Shown here: positions 43,260 through 53,762 of the stretch, in pieces
How the letters are laid out: each line of letters begins with the position of its first letter
Position numbering within the stretch: position 1 is the stretch's first letter
Source: Paenibacillus segetis
GTDB taxonomy: Bacteria; Bacillota; Bacilli; Paenibacillales; Paenibacillaceae
Direction: 5' to 3'
Length of the DNA: 64,000 nt
NCBI RefSeq assembly: GCF_014639155.1
Contig: NZ_BMFT01000002.1
Coordinates: 620,001 to 684,000 of the forward strand
The notes under the pieces: generated by a model
What the model saw: only the letters and a program-made list of their open reading frames with translations
Told to the model about the DNA's origin: nothing
The model's database searches: none
Translations under genes and position numbers: made by a program

Positions 43260-46118
43260 GTGGCCAGTGAGAATATCGTCATAAAAGGCGCTAGAGCGCA
43301 CAATTTGAAAAATATCAATATCACCATTCCGCGTGATCGGTTTGTTGTGCTGACGGGACTAAGTGGTTCAGGCAAATCATCGCTTGCTTTTGACACGATT
43401 TATGCTGAAGGACAACGCCGATATGTAGAATCGCTTTCCGCATATGCCCGCCAGTTCTTGGGACAAATGGAGAAGCCAGATGTCGATTCTATAGAGGGAC
43501 TCTCACCGGCTATATCGATTGATCAGAAGACCACTAGCCGTAACCCACGTTCAACTGTCGGAACCGTTACGGAAATTTACGATTATTTACGGTTGTTGTT
43601 CGCACGGGTTGGACATCCTCACTGCCCTGAGCATGGAGTAGAAATTTCCTCTCAAACAGTTGAACAGATGGTAGACCGTATTATGCAGTATCCTGAGAAG
43701 ACGAGACTGCAAATTTTGTCTCCTGTTATATCCGGGAAGAAAGGTGAACACAAGAGCCTCTTCACTGAGATTTCCAAACAAGGTTTTGTTCGTGTGCGTG
43801 TAAATGGGGAACAACGTGATCTCTCGGAGAATATTGAACTTGAGAAGAACAAGAAGCATTCCATCGAGGTCATTGTTGACCGGATTGTAGTGAAAGAGGA
43901 CGTTCGTAGCCGCCTTGCTGATTCTATCGAAACGGCACTTAAGATGTCGGGGGGACAATTACTTGTCGACATCATTGGACAAGAAGAATTGCGTTTTAGT
44001 TCTAATTTTGCGTGTCCAATTTGTGGTTTCAGTATAGATGAACTATCCCCACGGATGTTCTCCTTTAATAGTCCATTTGGTGCTTGTCAGGAATGTGATG
44101 GATTAGGTGCGAAGATGGTGATTGATCCTGACTTGCTCATTCCAAACCCAGAGAAGAGTATTGAGCAGGGGGCATTTGAGGCATGGGCAGGTAGCACGTC
44201 CAATTATTATCCGCAATTTCTAAGGTCGGTTTGTGAACACTTCGACATTCCTCAGGATGTACCTGTATCGGAATTGAGCAAAGATCAGATGGATAAGCTG
44301 CTCTATGGAACAGGTAACACGAAGGTTCGCTTCCGTTATCAGAACGATTTTGGAATGAGTAAAGATGCTTACGTTACCTTTGAAGGCATTATTCCAAATC
44401 TTGAACGCCGTTATCGTGAGACAAGCTCGGATGGAATACGGGAGTTTATAGAGGGATTTATGGGCTCCAAACCGTGTGGTAGTTGTAAAGGCCATCGTTT
44501 GAAGCCAGAAGTACTTGCGGTGACGATTAATGATCAGAATATAGCGTATGTGACTTCCCTATCTATTGGAGAGGCTAGGGAGTTCTTTGATGGTCTGCAA
44601 TTGAGCGACAAAGAAATGACAATCGCTCATATGATTCTTAAGGAAATCAATAGTAGATTGGGCTTTCTCGTCAATGTAGGGCTTGATTATCTAACGATGA
44701 GTCGGACTGCAGGTTCGTTATCTGGTGGCGAGGCTCAACGTATTCGCCTAGCAACGCAGATTGGCTCCAGTCTAATGGGTGTCTTATATATCCTGGATGA
44801 GCCAAGTATTGGCCTTCATCAGCGGGATAACGATCGATTAATTGAGACATTGGCACATATGCGCGATATCGGTAATACATTGATTGTCGTTGAGCATGAT
44901 GAGGATACGATGTTAGCTGCTGATTATATTATCGATATTGGCCCTGGGGCAGGTATACATGGTGGACACGTAGTTTCACAAGGCACACCTCAGGAGGTCA
45001 TGAATGATCCTAACTCGTTGACCGGGCAGTATTTGAGTGGGAAGAGATTCATCGAGGTTAGCGGTGAAAGACGTAAGCCTGACGGTCGATGGTTGGAAGT
45101 TAAGGGAGCCAAGGAGAACAACCTTAAGAATATTAATGTGAAGTTCCCAATCGGTGTTTTTACGGCTGTAACAGGCGTGTCGGGATCAGGTAAATCGACA
45201 TTGGTGAACGAAATCTTATATAAAACACTGGCTCGTGATCTCAACAGAGCTAAAGTTCGACCAGGACAATATCGTGAACTCAAGGGTCTTGAGCATGTTG
45301 ATAAGGTTGTAGATATTGACCAATCACCAATTGGTCGTACACCACGTTCTAACCCAGCAACTTATACCGGGGTATTCGATGATATTAGAGATCTGTTCTC
45401 TAATACCAATGAGGCGAAGGTACGTGGATACAAGAAGGGACGTTTCAGCTTTAATATCAAAGGTGGCCGCTGTGAGGCTTGCCGCGGTGATGGAATTCTC
45501 AAAATCGAGATGCACTTCTTGCCGGACGTTTATGTACCCTGCGAGATCTGTAAAGGTAAACGGTATAACCGAGAAACGTTAGAGGTGAAATACAAGAATA
45601 AGAGTATTGCCGATGTGCTGGAGATGACCGTTGAAGATGCAACAGATTTCTTCCAGAACATACCGAAGATCCATCGTAAGCTTGAAACGTTGCTGGATGT
45701 CGGGCTCGGATATATTAATCTTGGACAGCCTGCTACGACATTGTCTGGTGGGGAAGCTCAACGTGTGAAGCTGGCCTCTGAGTTGTATCGCCGTAGCACG
45801 GGTAAGACCATTTACATTTTGGACGAGCCCACAACGGGACTACATGTCGATGATATCGATCGTCTGCTCAAAGTGTTGCATCGTCTTGTAGATTCCGGTG
45901 AAACGGTACTGGTTATCGAGCATAATTTGGATGTAATCAAGACCGCAGACTATCTTATTGATCTAGGTCCAGAAGGTGGAAGTGGCGGTGGAACAATTCT
46001 CGCAACGGGAACACCAGAAGAAATCGTGAAGGTAGCTGAGTCATACACAGGACAATACTTAGCACCAGTTCTGGAACGGGATACGAAACGTACAGAAGAA
46101 CTGAAGGTACGAGGGTAA
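43260..46118 (+). CDS. uvrA: Excinuclease ABC subunit A
   Basis: The 952-residue protein has two ABC modules: [10 protein letters not shown] with [14 protein letters not shown], and [10 protein letters not shown] with [15 protein letters not shown]. Zinc modules are [20 protein letters not shown] and [16 protein letters not shown]. It finds distorted DNA and loads UvrB. GTG 43260 is 8 nt after AAGGAGATG. Its co-directional position after uvrB and the terminator after its stop define a two-gene operon. Confidence 0.98.
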   Translation: MASENIVIKGARAHNLKNINITIPRDRFVVLTGLSGSGKSSLAFDTIYAEGQRRYVESLSAYARQFLGQMEKPDVDSIEGLSPAISIDQKTTSRNPRSTVGTVTEIYDYLRLLFARVGHPHCPEHGVEISSQTVEQMVDRIMQYPEKTRLQILSPVISGKKGEHKSLFTEISKQGFVRVRVNGEQRDLSENIELEKNKKHSIEVIVDRIVVKEDVRSRLADSIETALKMSGGQLLVDIIGQEELRFSSNFACPICGFSIDELSPRMFSFNSPFGACQECDGLGAKMVIDPDLLIPNPEKSIEQGAFEAWAGSTSNYYPQFLRSVCEHFDIPQDVPVSELSKDQMDKLLYGTGNTKVRFRYQNDFGMSKDAYVTFEGIIPNLERRYRETSSDGIREFIEGFMGSKPCGSCKGHRLKPEVLAVTINDQNIAYVTSLSIGEAREFFDGLQLSDKEMTIAHMILKEINSRLGFLVNVGLDYLTMSRTAGSLSGGEAQRIRLATQIGSSLMGVLYILDEPSIGLHQRDNDRLIETLAHMRDIGNTLIVVEHDEDTMLAADYIIDIGPGAGIHGGHVVSQGTPQEVMNDPNSLTGQYLSGKRFIEVSGERRKPDGRWLEVKGAKENNLKNINVKFPIGVFTAVTGVSGSGKSTLVNEILYKTLARDLNRAKVRPGQYRELKGLEHVDKVVDIDQSPIGRTPRSNPATYTGVFDDIRDLFSNTNEAKVRGYKKGRFSFNIKGGRCEACRGDGILKIEMHFLPDVYVPCEICKGKRYNRETLEVKYKNKSIADVLEMTVEDATDFFQNIPKIHRKLETLLDVGLGYINLGQPATTLSGGEAQRVKLASELYRRSTGKTIYILDEPTTGLHVDDIDRLLKVLHRLVDSGETVLVIEHNLDVIKTADYLIDLGPEGGSGGGTILATGTPEEIVKVAESYTGQYLAPVLERDTKRTEELKVRG

Positions 46119-46198
46119 GAGAAACGTAAGGAAGAACGTAGGATTGAACGAAGGTTATAAGACGTAGAACTTAATAGCAGGTTTAGTTTAAGATACGA

Positions 46199-46238
46199 AA
46201 GCTTGATGCTGTTTATTCGCAGCATCAGGCTTTTTTTG
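46199..46238 (+). terminator. Terminator after uvrA
   Basis: GATGCTG and CAGCATC, extended by AAGC/GGCTT, form the stem, followed by seven Ts. Confidence 0.85.
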
Positions 46239-46255
46239 TACAGGAATAATTTTGG

Positions 46256-46285
46256 CGAATAGGAAAATGAAGGGCGGGGATAATA
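46256..46285 (+). promoter_or_regulatory. Possible SigG promoter of the germinant receptor operon
   Basis: CGAATA (46256-46261), 17 bp, GATAATA (46279-46285) compare with the forespore SigG consensus TGAATA and CATACTA. It lies about 36 bp before the first ger gene. Confidence 0.4.
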
Positions 46286-46320
46286 CGAGGCAATAGGAAT
46301 TAGGTAAGGGAGTGACTATA

Positions 46321-47859
46321 GTGAAGAACCTGGAAAGTGGCGGAACTAGCATAGCTAACAAGACATCTTCATATTCCCTTAGTACGTCACTAGATGATAC
46401 TTTAGCCATGTTTCGGCAGATATTCAGTAATGATGGCACACTTAGAATAAGAGTAATTGAGAATGCAAAGTGTAGCAGCATTCGCTGCGGTCTGATTTTT
46501 ATTGACGGAATGATTGATAGGAACCAGATTAATGAGGATGTTATCAGACCTATAACGAGCTATCAGTTTGACGAATCGGAACGAAGTGGTACAGCAGAGC
46601 TGATGGATAAAATCAGAAAACAAGTTTTTAATGTTAGTGATGTAACGGACTTTACGGATCTGGATGAAATAATCGCTGCAATTATATCGGGGAAAACCGT
46701 ATTCCTACTGGATGGTTATTCCGGCGCACTTAGTATTAGTGCACAAGGTTGGGAGATAAGGGCCATATCCGATCCGATAACGGAAACAGTTACCAGAGGA
46801 TCGCGTGAAGGGTTTACTGAGTCAATGCAAGTAAATCTGACGCTTATAAGGAGGAGAATACAGGATTCCGATTTGAAGTTTATATTTCTCCAGGTAGGAA
46901 CACGCAGTAACACACAAACCTGCCTCTGTTATCTTGAAAGCCTGGCGTCACCAGATATTCTTAAGGAACTTCAAGAACGACTGAAGAAGGTAGAAATTGA
47001 TCATATTCTGGATACGGGATATATTGCGGAATTAATTCGGGATGAACCTTATTCTCCTTTCGAAACGATTGGAAGCACAGAGCGCCCTGATACAGTGGTT
47101 GGTAAGCTCATGGAGGGCAGAATTGCTCTACTTATCGAGGGCAGTCCCTTTGCTCTAACGCTCCCTTATGTGTTTGTAGAAAATTTTCAAACCAGCGAAG
47201 ACTATTACATGAACTTTTATTTTGCCTCTTTTAATCGGATATTAAGGATTTTTGGAGCATTTCTGTCCTTTAGCATCCCGGCTGGATATGTTGCGTTAGT
47301 TACCTATAGTCAGGAGATGGTACCGACACAGCTTCTGCTCAGCATTGCGAAGGCAAGGATGGATGTACCTTTTCCAACAATTGTAGAAGCGCTACTGATG
47401 TTGACCGTATTCGAGATCCTGCGGGAGGCGGGTTCCAGAATACCAACTAACGTTGGCCAAGCTGTCAGTATTGTGGGAGCTTTGGTTCTGGGACAGGCGG
47501 CTGTAGATGCTAGGATTGTCAGCGCTCCAATGGTTATTGTAGTTGGTCTTACGGGAATAACAACACTACTTAATCCAAAGATTACGGGCCCTTTAATCAT
47601 AATCAGGTTTCTGTTGCTATGTATGGCCTCTTTTATGGGGATATACGGGTATTTCATAGGCATGCTTGGTCTGGTAGTTCATTTGATGAGTCTTCGTTCA
47701 TTTGGGGTTTCTTATATGATTGGAGTAGGTTCAATCCGGCCGCAGGATATAAAGGATACTTTGGTTCGAGTACCGTGGTGGGATATGTACTTACGCCCGG
47801 CGGTCATAGGGGTCAGAAATATGAAGAGAAAATCATCTAGAAACAAGGGACGACAGTGA
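46321..47859 (+). CDS. Spore germinant receptor A subunit
   Basis: The 512-residue protein is a GerA/GerKA-type subunit: a soluble N-terminal part with FIDGMIDRNQINEDVIRP and KTVFLLDGYSGALSI, then SREGFTESMQVNLTLIRRRIQDSDLK, RPDTVVGKLMEGRIALLIEGSPFALTLP and about five C-terminal membrane helices with GTQ-like VPTQLLLSIAKARMDVPFP and NVGQAVSIVGALVLGQAAVDA. It sits in the spore inner membrane and forms the ion-release receptor with B and C. GTG 46321 is 8 nt from AAGGGAG; GTG 46312 overlaps it. Overlaps the C gene by 1 bp. Confidence 0.9.
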   Translation: MKNLESGGTSIANKTSSYSLSTSLDDTLAMFRQIFSNDGTLRIRVIENAKCSSIRCGLIFIDGMIDRNQINEDVIRPITSYQFDESERSGTAELMDKIRKQVFNVSDVTDFTDLDEIIAAIISGKTVFLLDGYSGALSISAQGWEIRAISDPITETVTRGSREGFTESMQVNLTLIRRRIQDSDLKFIFLQVGTRSNTQTCLCYLESLASPDILKELQERLKKVEIDHILDTGYIAELIRDEPYSPFETIGSTERPDTVVGKLMEGRIALLIEGSPFALTLPYVFVENFQTSEDYYMNFYFASFNRILRIFGAFLSFSIPAGYVALVTYSQEMVPTQLLLSIAKARMDVPFPTIVEALLMLTVFEILREAGSRIPTNVGQAVSIVGALVLGQAAVDARIVSAPMVIVVGLTGITTLLNPKITGPLIIIRFLLLCMASFMGIYGYFIGMLGLVVHLMSLRSFGVSYMIGVGSIRPQDIKDTLVRVPWWDMYLRPAVIGVRNMKRKSSRNKGRQ

Positions 47860-49016
47860 TGTTACAGGTGAAACGGGTATTGCTGAAACTGATTGTTCTA
47901 TTATCACTAGTTACGATTTCGGGTTGCTGGAATTACGCTGAAGTAGATGATCTGTCCATTGTCGCAGGTGTAGCGATTGACAAGAACCCAGCAGATGGAA
48001 AGCTGCTATTAACAGTGGAATTGGTCGATACAAAGAGCGGGCCAAAGCAGATGCAGGCAGGCTACAAGACGATTAGTCTTGCTGGAGATACAATGTTTGA
48101 CATTGTCAGAAAAATGATCTCAATGACAGGTAAAAAGCTATTTTGGAGTCATGCCAAAGTGATTATAATCAGCGAGGAGGTTGCCCGGCAGGAAGGTGTA
48201 GTTAGATTTATTGATTGGGTCACAAGAGACACGGAAACGAGAGCGGATGTTTTTATATTTGTATCCAAGGAGAAAACAGCCCGAGAAATTCTTAATCTTA
48301 AGAGCACATTGGATTCGATCACTTCCTTCGAATTAGCGCAAATGATGAGAGATGAGAAGTATGCTAGTTCCGCTCCAGTTGTTGAGATTTGGGATTTTAT
48401 AAATAAACTAGGAACTCATGGGAAGAGTGCAATAGCACCGCTAGTGTATATTCATCATAATGATAAGGATAATAATGAGCGAGTCGGCGGAACAGCAGTT
48501 TTTATTAAAGATCGAATGGTTGGCACTCTCAGCGATGAAGAAAGTAAATATATGCTGTTTGCCAAAAATGATATAAAAGGAGGAGTACTGCCCGTGAAAG
48601 ATGAGGCGGGTAAACCAATCTTCTCATTGGAAATTATATCAAACGAAACGAAAATAAAGCCTGTATTGACTAAAGAGGGAGTCCAAATTCAGATTAACAC
48701 GGTGACTCATACGGGCCTGGACGAGGTTATGTCTTCGACAGGCTTCACTAATTTCCAGAGCCTAAAAACAATTGAACAACGTGCTGCGGAGGAACTTGAG
48801 AAAAATATTTTGGCGGTAATTCAAAACGTGCAGCGGAAGTATCATAGTGATGTTTTTGGGTTTGGAGAGGTTGTTTATGAGCGTATGCCAAAGGCGTGGA
48901 GAACTATGGAAAAACAATGGGAAAATGAATTCAGTAAATTAGTGGTTACGGTTAAGTCAAAGGTATTAATTGATAGCAGCGGCAAAACGCAAAGATCAAT
49001 TAGAGTAGGTGATTAA
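47859..49016 (+). CDS. Spore germinant receptor C subunit (lipoprotein)
   Basis: The 385-residue protein has a lipoprotein signal (LLKLIVLLSLVTISGC, lipobox ISGC), the GerC signature NYAEVDDLSIVAGVAIDK, LFWSHAKVIIISEEVARQEG and TRADVFIFVSKEKTAREIL, and a C-terminal VQRKYHSDVFGFGEVVYERMPKAW. It is attached to the outer face of the spore inner membrane. ATG 47859 overlaps the A-gene stop (TGATG) with AAGGGA 8 nt upstream. It is followed directly by the small two-TM gene. Confidence 0.9.
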   Translation: MLQVKRVLLKLIVLLSLVTISGCWNYAEVDDLSIVAGVAIDKNPADGKLLLTVELVDTKSGPKQMQAGYKTISLAGDTMFDIVRKMISMTGKKLFWSHAKVIIISEEVARQEGVVRFIDWVTRDTETRADVFIFVSKEKTAREILNLKSTLDSITSFELAQMMRDEKYASSAPVVEIWDFINKLGTHGKSAIAPLVYIHHNDKDNNERVGGTAVFIKDRMVGTLSDEESKYMLFAKNDIKGGVLPVKDEAGKPIFSLEIISNETKIKPVLTKEGVQIQINTVTHTGLDEVMSSTGFTNFQSLKTIEQRAAEELEKNILAVIQNVQRKYHSDVFGFGEVVYERMPKAWRTMEKQWENEFSKLVVTVKSKVLIDSSGKTQRSIRVGD

Positions 49017-49018
49017 AT

Positions 49019-49222
49019 TTGGCTGTGCTTGTTGTGATTCTTTATGCCTTCATAGCTTTGCTTGACCCCTATGGACTGTTAAAACAAGGGATGAAACGTG
49101 ACTTTTATGTATGCTCTGCTCTATGTCTACTTTCGTTTGTGATTGCCTTTTCACTAGCGATGAAGTGGAATATTCCCAGTCCATCCCCATGGATTGAAAA
49201 CTGGGTCAAGCAGCTTTACTAG
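49019..49222 (+). CDS. Small two-TM germinant receptor D-type subunit
   Basis: The 67-residue product has two hydrophobic helices (VLVVILYAFIALLDPYG; FYVCSALCLLSFVIAFSLAM) joined by a short basic loop LLKQGMKRD. It lies between the C and B genes, with its TTG start 2 bp after the C stop and GTAGGTGAT upstream. Small two-helix D subunits are known in some Bacillus germinant receptor operons and tune receptor response; size, topology and place fit. Sequence identity to them was not tested. Confidence 0.65.
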   Translation: MAVLVVILYAFIALLDPYGLLKQGMKRDFYVCSALCLLSFVIAFSLAMKWNIPSPSPWIENWVKQLY

Positions 49223-49251
49223 AAAAAATATTTGAAAGGTAGTGGACTTGT

Positions 49252-50352
49252 GTGAACAAAGAAACGATTCCGGGTAGTCAGACGACTAGCATAACAATTA
49301 TGTTTATGATCGGCAGTTCATTGTTCATGGGAGGTTCCCAGCAGTCCGGCAACAGCATTTGGATCGCTTTACTACTGGCGATCGCAATTTCAGTTCCACT
49401 TATGTGTTTGTATGCCAGATTGCATGTCCTGTTTCCTGATAAGAATATTTTTGATATGTTGATTGCTGTCTTCGGTAGGGTAGTAGGAAAAATGATTACT
49501 TGTTTATATATATGGTATGCTCTGCATTTAGGGTCTCTAGTGTTGCGAAATTTTGGTGAGTTCAGCAAAACGGTTCCATTAAACGAAACGCCGATGATTG
49601 TGCCTATGTTATGTATCGGGCTACTCAGTGTTTGGGCGGTAAAAGCAGGGATTGAAGTAATCGGAAGAACAGCGAAGTTCTTGGTTCTGCTTACGTTATT
49701 TGCGATCTTCATCCTACAAATTTTGTCAATTTCCAAGTTCGAATTCCATCATCTGTTGCCGTTGCTGGATATTGACTGGAACGATGTTTTGAACGATACC
49801 CTGAGTGAATTCACTTTTCCATTTGCCGAGATTGTATTGTTGCTGGGCGCCTTTCATTCTATGTCGAATCAAAGCTCAGCCTATCGGGTTCTGTTACGTG
49901 GGATGCTGATTTCCGGGGGAGTTATTTTGTTAGTCTATCTGCGTAATCTGTTGATGCTAAGTCCTAATATCTTATCCGGCCTGTACTTCCCTTCTTATGT
50001 GGCGATCAGCCGGATCACTATAGGGGATTTTCTGACGAGAATGGAGGGCTCCGCGGCGATTCTGTTTGTAACAGCTATTTTTATCAAGGTAAGTCTGTGT
50101 TTATATGTGATCAGTCAAGGAATTTCCAAGTTGTTTAACCTGAAGACGTACCGCTCCGTAGTTCTACAGATGGGCCTAGTTATGGTCTATTTGTCGGTTT
50201 TTATTTACAAGGATATTATGGAAATGGAGTACTTCGCCTATAACATTTATAAGGCTTATGCTGTCCCTTTTCAGCTGCTTATCCCGCTGATGTTATGGAT
50301 TGGGGGAGAGATCATAGCTAGAAGAAATAAGAGTAAGGTAGCGCCAGTGTGA
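49252..50352 (+). CDS. Spore germinant receptor B subunit
   Basis: The 366-residue protein is an APC-type transporter-like GerB: about ten hydrophobic segments, starting with IPGSQTTSITIMFMIGSSLFM, then SIWIALLLAIAISVPLMCLYARLHVLFPDKNIFDML, WYALHLGSLVLRNFGEF and YFPSYVAISRITIGDFLTRMEG. It binds amino-acid-like germinants in characterised receptors. GTG 49252 follows AAAGGTAG. It ends the operon; the order A-C-D-B differs from the common A-B-C. Confidence 0.9.
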   Translation: MNKETIPGSQTTSITIMFMIGSSLFMGGSQQSGNSIWIALLLAIAISVPLMCLYARLHVLFPDKNIFDMLIAVFGRVVGKMITCLYIWYALHLGSLVLRNFGEFSKTVPLNETPMIVPMLCIGLLSVWAVKAGIEVIGRTAKFLVLLTLFAIFILQILSISKFEFHHLLPLLDIDWNDVLNDTLSEFTFPFAEIVLLLGAFHSMSNQSSAYRVLLRGMLISGGVILLVYLRNLLMLSPNILSGLYFPSYVAISRITIGDFLTRMEGSAAILFVTAIFIKVSLCLYVISQGISKLFNLKTYRSVVLQMGLVMVYLSVFIYKDIMEMEYFAYNIYKAYAVPFQLLIPLMLWIGGEIIARRNKSKVAPV

Positions 50353-50561
50353 TAAATTCGTATATTAAAATAGTGATATAAGAAAATAGAGAATTAAGAA
50401 AGTGAACTTGGTCAAGCACAAAAATTACTTTTTCAAGTGCTAAAAGTTAATTTTTTCAACAATATGATGAATTTTTTCGTATCATCTATTGCATCCGAGG
50501 AAGAAGGAAGATAACATGGAAGAAGATATGTAAATCCGCTGATTGAAGAGGGGGTTTCGAT

Positions 50562-50774
50562 ATGTGGTTACTCGCAGGAGTTGGAGAAACTACGACGACC
50601 TATAACGGTTTTGATATTTTTATGCTGTTGTTTACGCTGATTATTTTTATTGGCGTGGTTCGTCTACTGATGGAGCGTCCAAAGAAAAATCTATTTGCAA
50701 TTGGATTTGGTACTCTTTGTTTGGTCATCTTTTTGGTCTCGGATGTCATTATGATCAAGGCTTGGTTCAGCTAA
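50562..50774 (+). CDS. Small two-TM protein (DUF2759-like)
   Basis: The 70-residue protein has two hydrophobic helices (FDIFMLLFTLIIFIGVVRLLM and LFAIGFGTLCLVIFLVSDVIMI) separated by ERPKKN. It resembles the short DUF2759 proteins of Bacillales, of unknown function; this family call is from memory. GAGGGGGTTTCGAT precedes the ATG. Upstream (50353-50561) there is a GATGA/TCATC hairpin and a five-codon frame, neither clearly functional. A terminator follows. Confidence 0.65.
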   Translation: MWLLAGVGETTTTYNGFDIFMLLFTLIIFIGVVRLLMERPKKNLFAIGFGTLCLVIFLVSDVIMIKAWFS

Positions 50775-50854
50775 GTCAACAGGGTGGCCTGAACCCATGT
50801 TTAACTTTTACTTAACAACCAGAAGCAAGAATACATAAGCATCGTTGTAGGGGG

Positions 50855-50898
50855 TGGCAGCCAGGAGATTATTCTTCGGCTGCCATTTTGTATTTTTG
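50855..50898 (+). terminator. Terminator after the DUF2759-like gene
   Basis: TGGCAGCC and GGCTGCCA form a perfect 8-bp stem with a 15-nt loop, then TTTTGTATTTTT. Confidence 0.8.
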
Positions 50899-51133
50899 AA
50901 TGCATTTTTTTAGATAAACAGTAATCCATATACTTTAGAGAAATGTTGGACATTCCATGATTACGTATATTTTCCGTTGCATATGTAGGAATAAAAGTAG
51001 AGTATGAAGGTAATGTCTGATAAAATAGATAAGTTGTAGGAATCTCAAATTTTAGACGATATCAGTTTGAAGGAATTTTTTATTTAATATAATTAATGAT
51101 AAATCTAAATAGGATTTGTCTGGGAGGATATAA

Positions 51134-53686
51134 ATGAGTAATACGGCACTAACAAGACAAGATGTAGAATTGTTGGCACCAGCTGGCGATTGGGATTGTA
51201 TGCGGGCAGCGGTAGCTAATGGGGCAGACGCGGTATTTTTTGGAGTGGAAAAGTTTAATGCACGTGCGCGTGCGAACAATTTCCGTATGGATGAGTTGCC
51301 TGAGATTATGGCCTTTTTGCATAGTTATGGTGTTAAAGGTTTCTTGACCTTTAATATTCTCGTATTCGAGAATGAACTAAGAGATGCAGGGGAATTGATT
51401 GAGGTTTGTATTGTTGCGGGTGTAGATGCGGTGATCGTACAGGATTTAGGGCTGGTCAAGCTGATCAGAGAGCTGTCACCGGATTTTCCGATTCACGGTT
51501 CAACACAAATGACGATCACTTCACCTGAAGCGGTTGAGTTTACCAAGCCATGGGGAATGGAACGAGTGGTACTTGGTCGTGAAAATAACCTGAAGCAAAT
51601 CGAAAAGATTGGAGCGCAGGCGAAGCTACCAATGGAAGTGTTCGTGCATGGCGCGCTGTGTGTGTCATACTCCGGTCAATGTTTGACCTCGGAAATGTGG
51701 GGAGGGCGTTCAGCTAACCGTGGAGAATGTGCGCAAGCCTGCCGTCTTCCCTACGATCTAATGGTTGACGGTGAACAGAAACCGATGGGCGATGTGGCTT
51801 ATCTGTTGTCGCCTAAGGATCTGGCAGCCGTTGATATTATGCCTGAGCTGATCGAAGCAGGTGTAACATCTTTCAAGATTGAAGGTCGGATGAAGAGTCC
51901 TGAATATGTTGCCAATGTGGTGAGTAAGTACAGAAAAGCGATTGATCGCTATTTTGATGGAGATGTTTCGCGTCCTTCTAAGGAAGAAGTTCGTGAACTA
52001 CAACAGAGCTTTTCGCGTGGTTTTACACACGGCTTCCTTGAAGGAACAAATAATAAGAAACTGGTGGAGGGAACTTTTCCTAAAAGCCGTGGTGTGTATC
52101 TAGGTGTGGTAGAGCAGGTACTTCGTGATGGAGTTGTATGTAAAATTGAGGCGCCATTGAAACGTGGCGACGGGATCGTCTTCGACGCGGGGGACCCGAC
52201 GAAGAAAGAAGAAGGCGGCCGTGTGTATGATTTGCGTCGCAAGGGTGTGAAGTTGGAAGGAGAAGCGGCAGAGAGCTGGATCGTGGATATTGTACCAGGA
52301 CGTAATGATGTAGACTTGCGCCGTGTACATGTGGGCGATCGCATCTGGAAGACGAGTGACCCTGCTCTGGATAAACGACTGCGTCAAACGTATGAAATCG
52401 ACAAGCCGTATCGGGTGTTCCCCGTACATGTTCGGGCTGTCGGACATGCAGGCGGGTTGCTTACAACTTACTGGACCGACGTCCAGAAAGGAACAATGGT
52501 GCGCGTCGACTCAGAGCTTGAGCTCGAGATCGCGCAGAAGCGGCCGATGGACGCCGCTTTGCTAGAAGAGCAGTTCGGCCGTCTCGGCGGTACGGTGTTC
52601 CAGCTCGAGAAGCTGGATGCGGAGCTGCATGGTGACGTGATCCTACCGATGCGAGAGCTGAACAGCATCCGCCGCCGCGCAGTGGAACTGCTTGCGGGCG
52701 AGCGGCCTAAACCGCCCGTTTACGTGAAACGGGCGGGAGGTCTTGACGGCGCCCTCGCGCATAGCGGGGCGCCTGCGGGCGACGGCGCGGATTCATCGCC
52801 GCGCCGCGTGCCCGTGGCTCGCGGTGAAGCGAAGCTCACCGCGCTGTGCCGCAGCCTGCCACAGGTACAGGCTGCACTCGAAGCCGGCGTTGAAATGATC
52901 TACGCCGACTTCGAATTCATCAAGCAGTTCCCGGCAGCAGTGGAAGCCGTTCGGGCAGCAGGCAAGTCCATTGCGCTGGCGACACCGCGCATTCACATGC
53001 CTGGTGAGAACGGCTACCATAACAACATCCTGCGTCTTGAACCTGATGCAGTGCTAGTGCGCAACACAGGGGCGCTATATTTCTATCTGCGCCACCGTCA
53101 AGAGAATCCAGACGCTAAGCATCCGCAACTGATTGGTGATTTCTCACTCAACATTGCCAATCATAAAGCGGCGGAATTGTTCCTAGAAGCAGGGTGTGAT
53201 ATTGTAACACCTTCTTATGATCTCAATATTCAGCAAATGGTCGATCTACTAGGACAAAGTCAGACATCGTCGATGGAAATTGTTATTCATCAGCATTTAC
53301 CGATGTTCCATACAGAGCATTGCGTGTACTGTACCTTCCTTAGCGAAGGAACAGACTTTACGAACTGTGGACGTCCGTGTGAAGATCACAGTGTGTCACT
53401 CCAAGACCGTATTGGAATGTCTCATCCAGTTCGGGTGGATGAAGGTTGCCGCAATACCGTGTATAACGCAATTGAGCAGTCAGGAGCGGAGTATTTGAAT
53501 CACTTCCTTGAGCTTGGTGTACCAAATTATCGAGTGGAGTTTTTGGAAGAGACACCTGAGCAAGTTCACGAAGTCATCGATCTATACAGCCGCGCGCTAC
53601 GTGGCGAGATTAGTGGAACACAGGTATGGAAGTCACTAAAGGCGACCAACCAACTTGGTGTTACGCGGGGGCAATTAGTGAAGTAA
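51134..53686 (+). CDS. U32 family peptidase (large, YrrO/RlhA-like)
   Basis: The 850-residue protein has the U32 core: ELLAPAGDWDCMRAAVANGADAVFFG, MEVFVHGALCVSYSGQCLTSEMWGGRSANRGECAQACRLPYDL, and FKIEGRMKSPEYVANVV. The second half has IYADFEFIKQFPAAVEAVR and a cysteine set HCVYCTFLSEGTDFTNCGRPCED, so it is the long two-part form that includes DUF3656-like and iron-sulfur-type cysteines. Long members act in 23S rRNA hydroxylation (RlhA) rather than collagen cleavage. GGGAGGATATAA precedes the ATG. The stretch 52430-53060 is strikingly GC-rich and contains an Ala/Gly linker at about residues 535-560. Confidence 0.88.
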   Translation: MSNTALTRQDVELLAPAGDWDCMRAAVANGADAVFFGVEKFNARARANNFRMDELPEIMAFLHSYGVKGFLTFNILVFENELRDAGELIEVCIVAGVDAVIVQDLGLVKLIRELSPDFPIHGSTQMTITSPEAVEFTKPWGMERVVLGRENNLKQIEKIGAQAKLPMEVFVHGALCVSYSGQCLTSEMWGGRSANRGECAQACRLPYDLMVDGEQKPMGDVAYLLSPKDLAAVDIMPELIEAGVTSFKIEGRMKSPEYVANVVSKYRKAIDRYFDGDVSRPSKEEVRELQQSFSRGFTHGFLEGTNNKKLVEGTFPKSRGVYLGVVEQVLRDGVVCKIEAPLKRGDGIVFDAGDPTKKEEGGRVYDLRRKGVKLEGEAAESWIVDIVPGRNDVDLRRVHVGDRIWKTSDPALDKRLRQTYEIDKPYRVFPVHVRAVGHAGGLLTTYWTDVQKGTMVRVDSELELEIAQKRPMDAALLEEQFGRLGGTVFQLEKLDAELHGDVILPMRELNSIRRRAVELLAGERPKPPVYVKRAGGLDGALAHSGAPAGDGADSSPRRVPVARGEAKLTALCRSLPQVQAALEAGVEMIYADFEFIKQFPAAVEAVRAAGKSIALATPRIHMPGENGYHNNILRLEPDAVLVRNTGALYFYLRHRQENPDAKHPQLIGDFSLNIANHKAAELFLEAGCDIVTPSYDLNIQQMVDLLGQSQTSSMEIVIHQHLPMFHTEHCVYCTFLSEGTDFTNCGRPCEDHSVSLQDRIGMSHPVRVDEGCRNTVYNAIEQSGAEYLNHFLELGVPNYRVEFLEETPEQVHEVIDLYSRALRGEISGTQVWKSLKATNQLGVTRGQLVK

Positions 53687-53717
53687 TGATAGTGAATTGA
53701 TCAGCTACTGTTAACTT

Positions 53718-53762
53718 AAAGGACTGCTTTTGCGCATAGTATGCGGGAAGCAGTCCTTTTTT
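53718..53762 (+). terminator. Terminator after the U32 peptidase gene
   Basis: AAAGGACTGCTT pairs with AAGCAGTCCTTT around an 18-nt loop, followed by TTTTTGA. Confidence 0.85.

Noticed and set aside
50353..50561. Five-codon frame and GATGA/TCATC hairpin before the DUF2759-like gene.
   Set aside because: Too short and too weak to call a leader peptide or attenuator.
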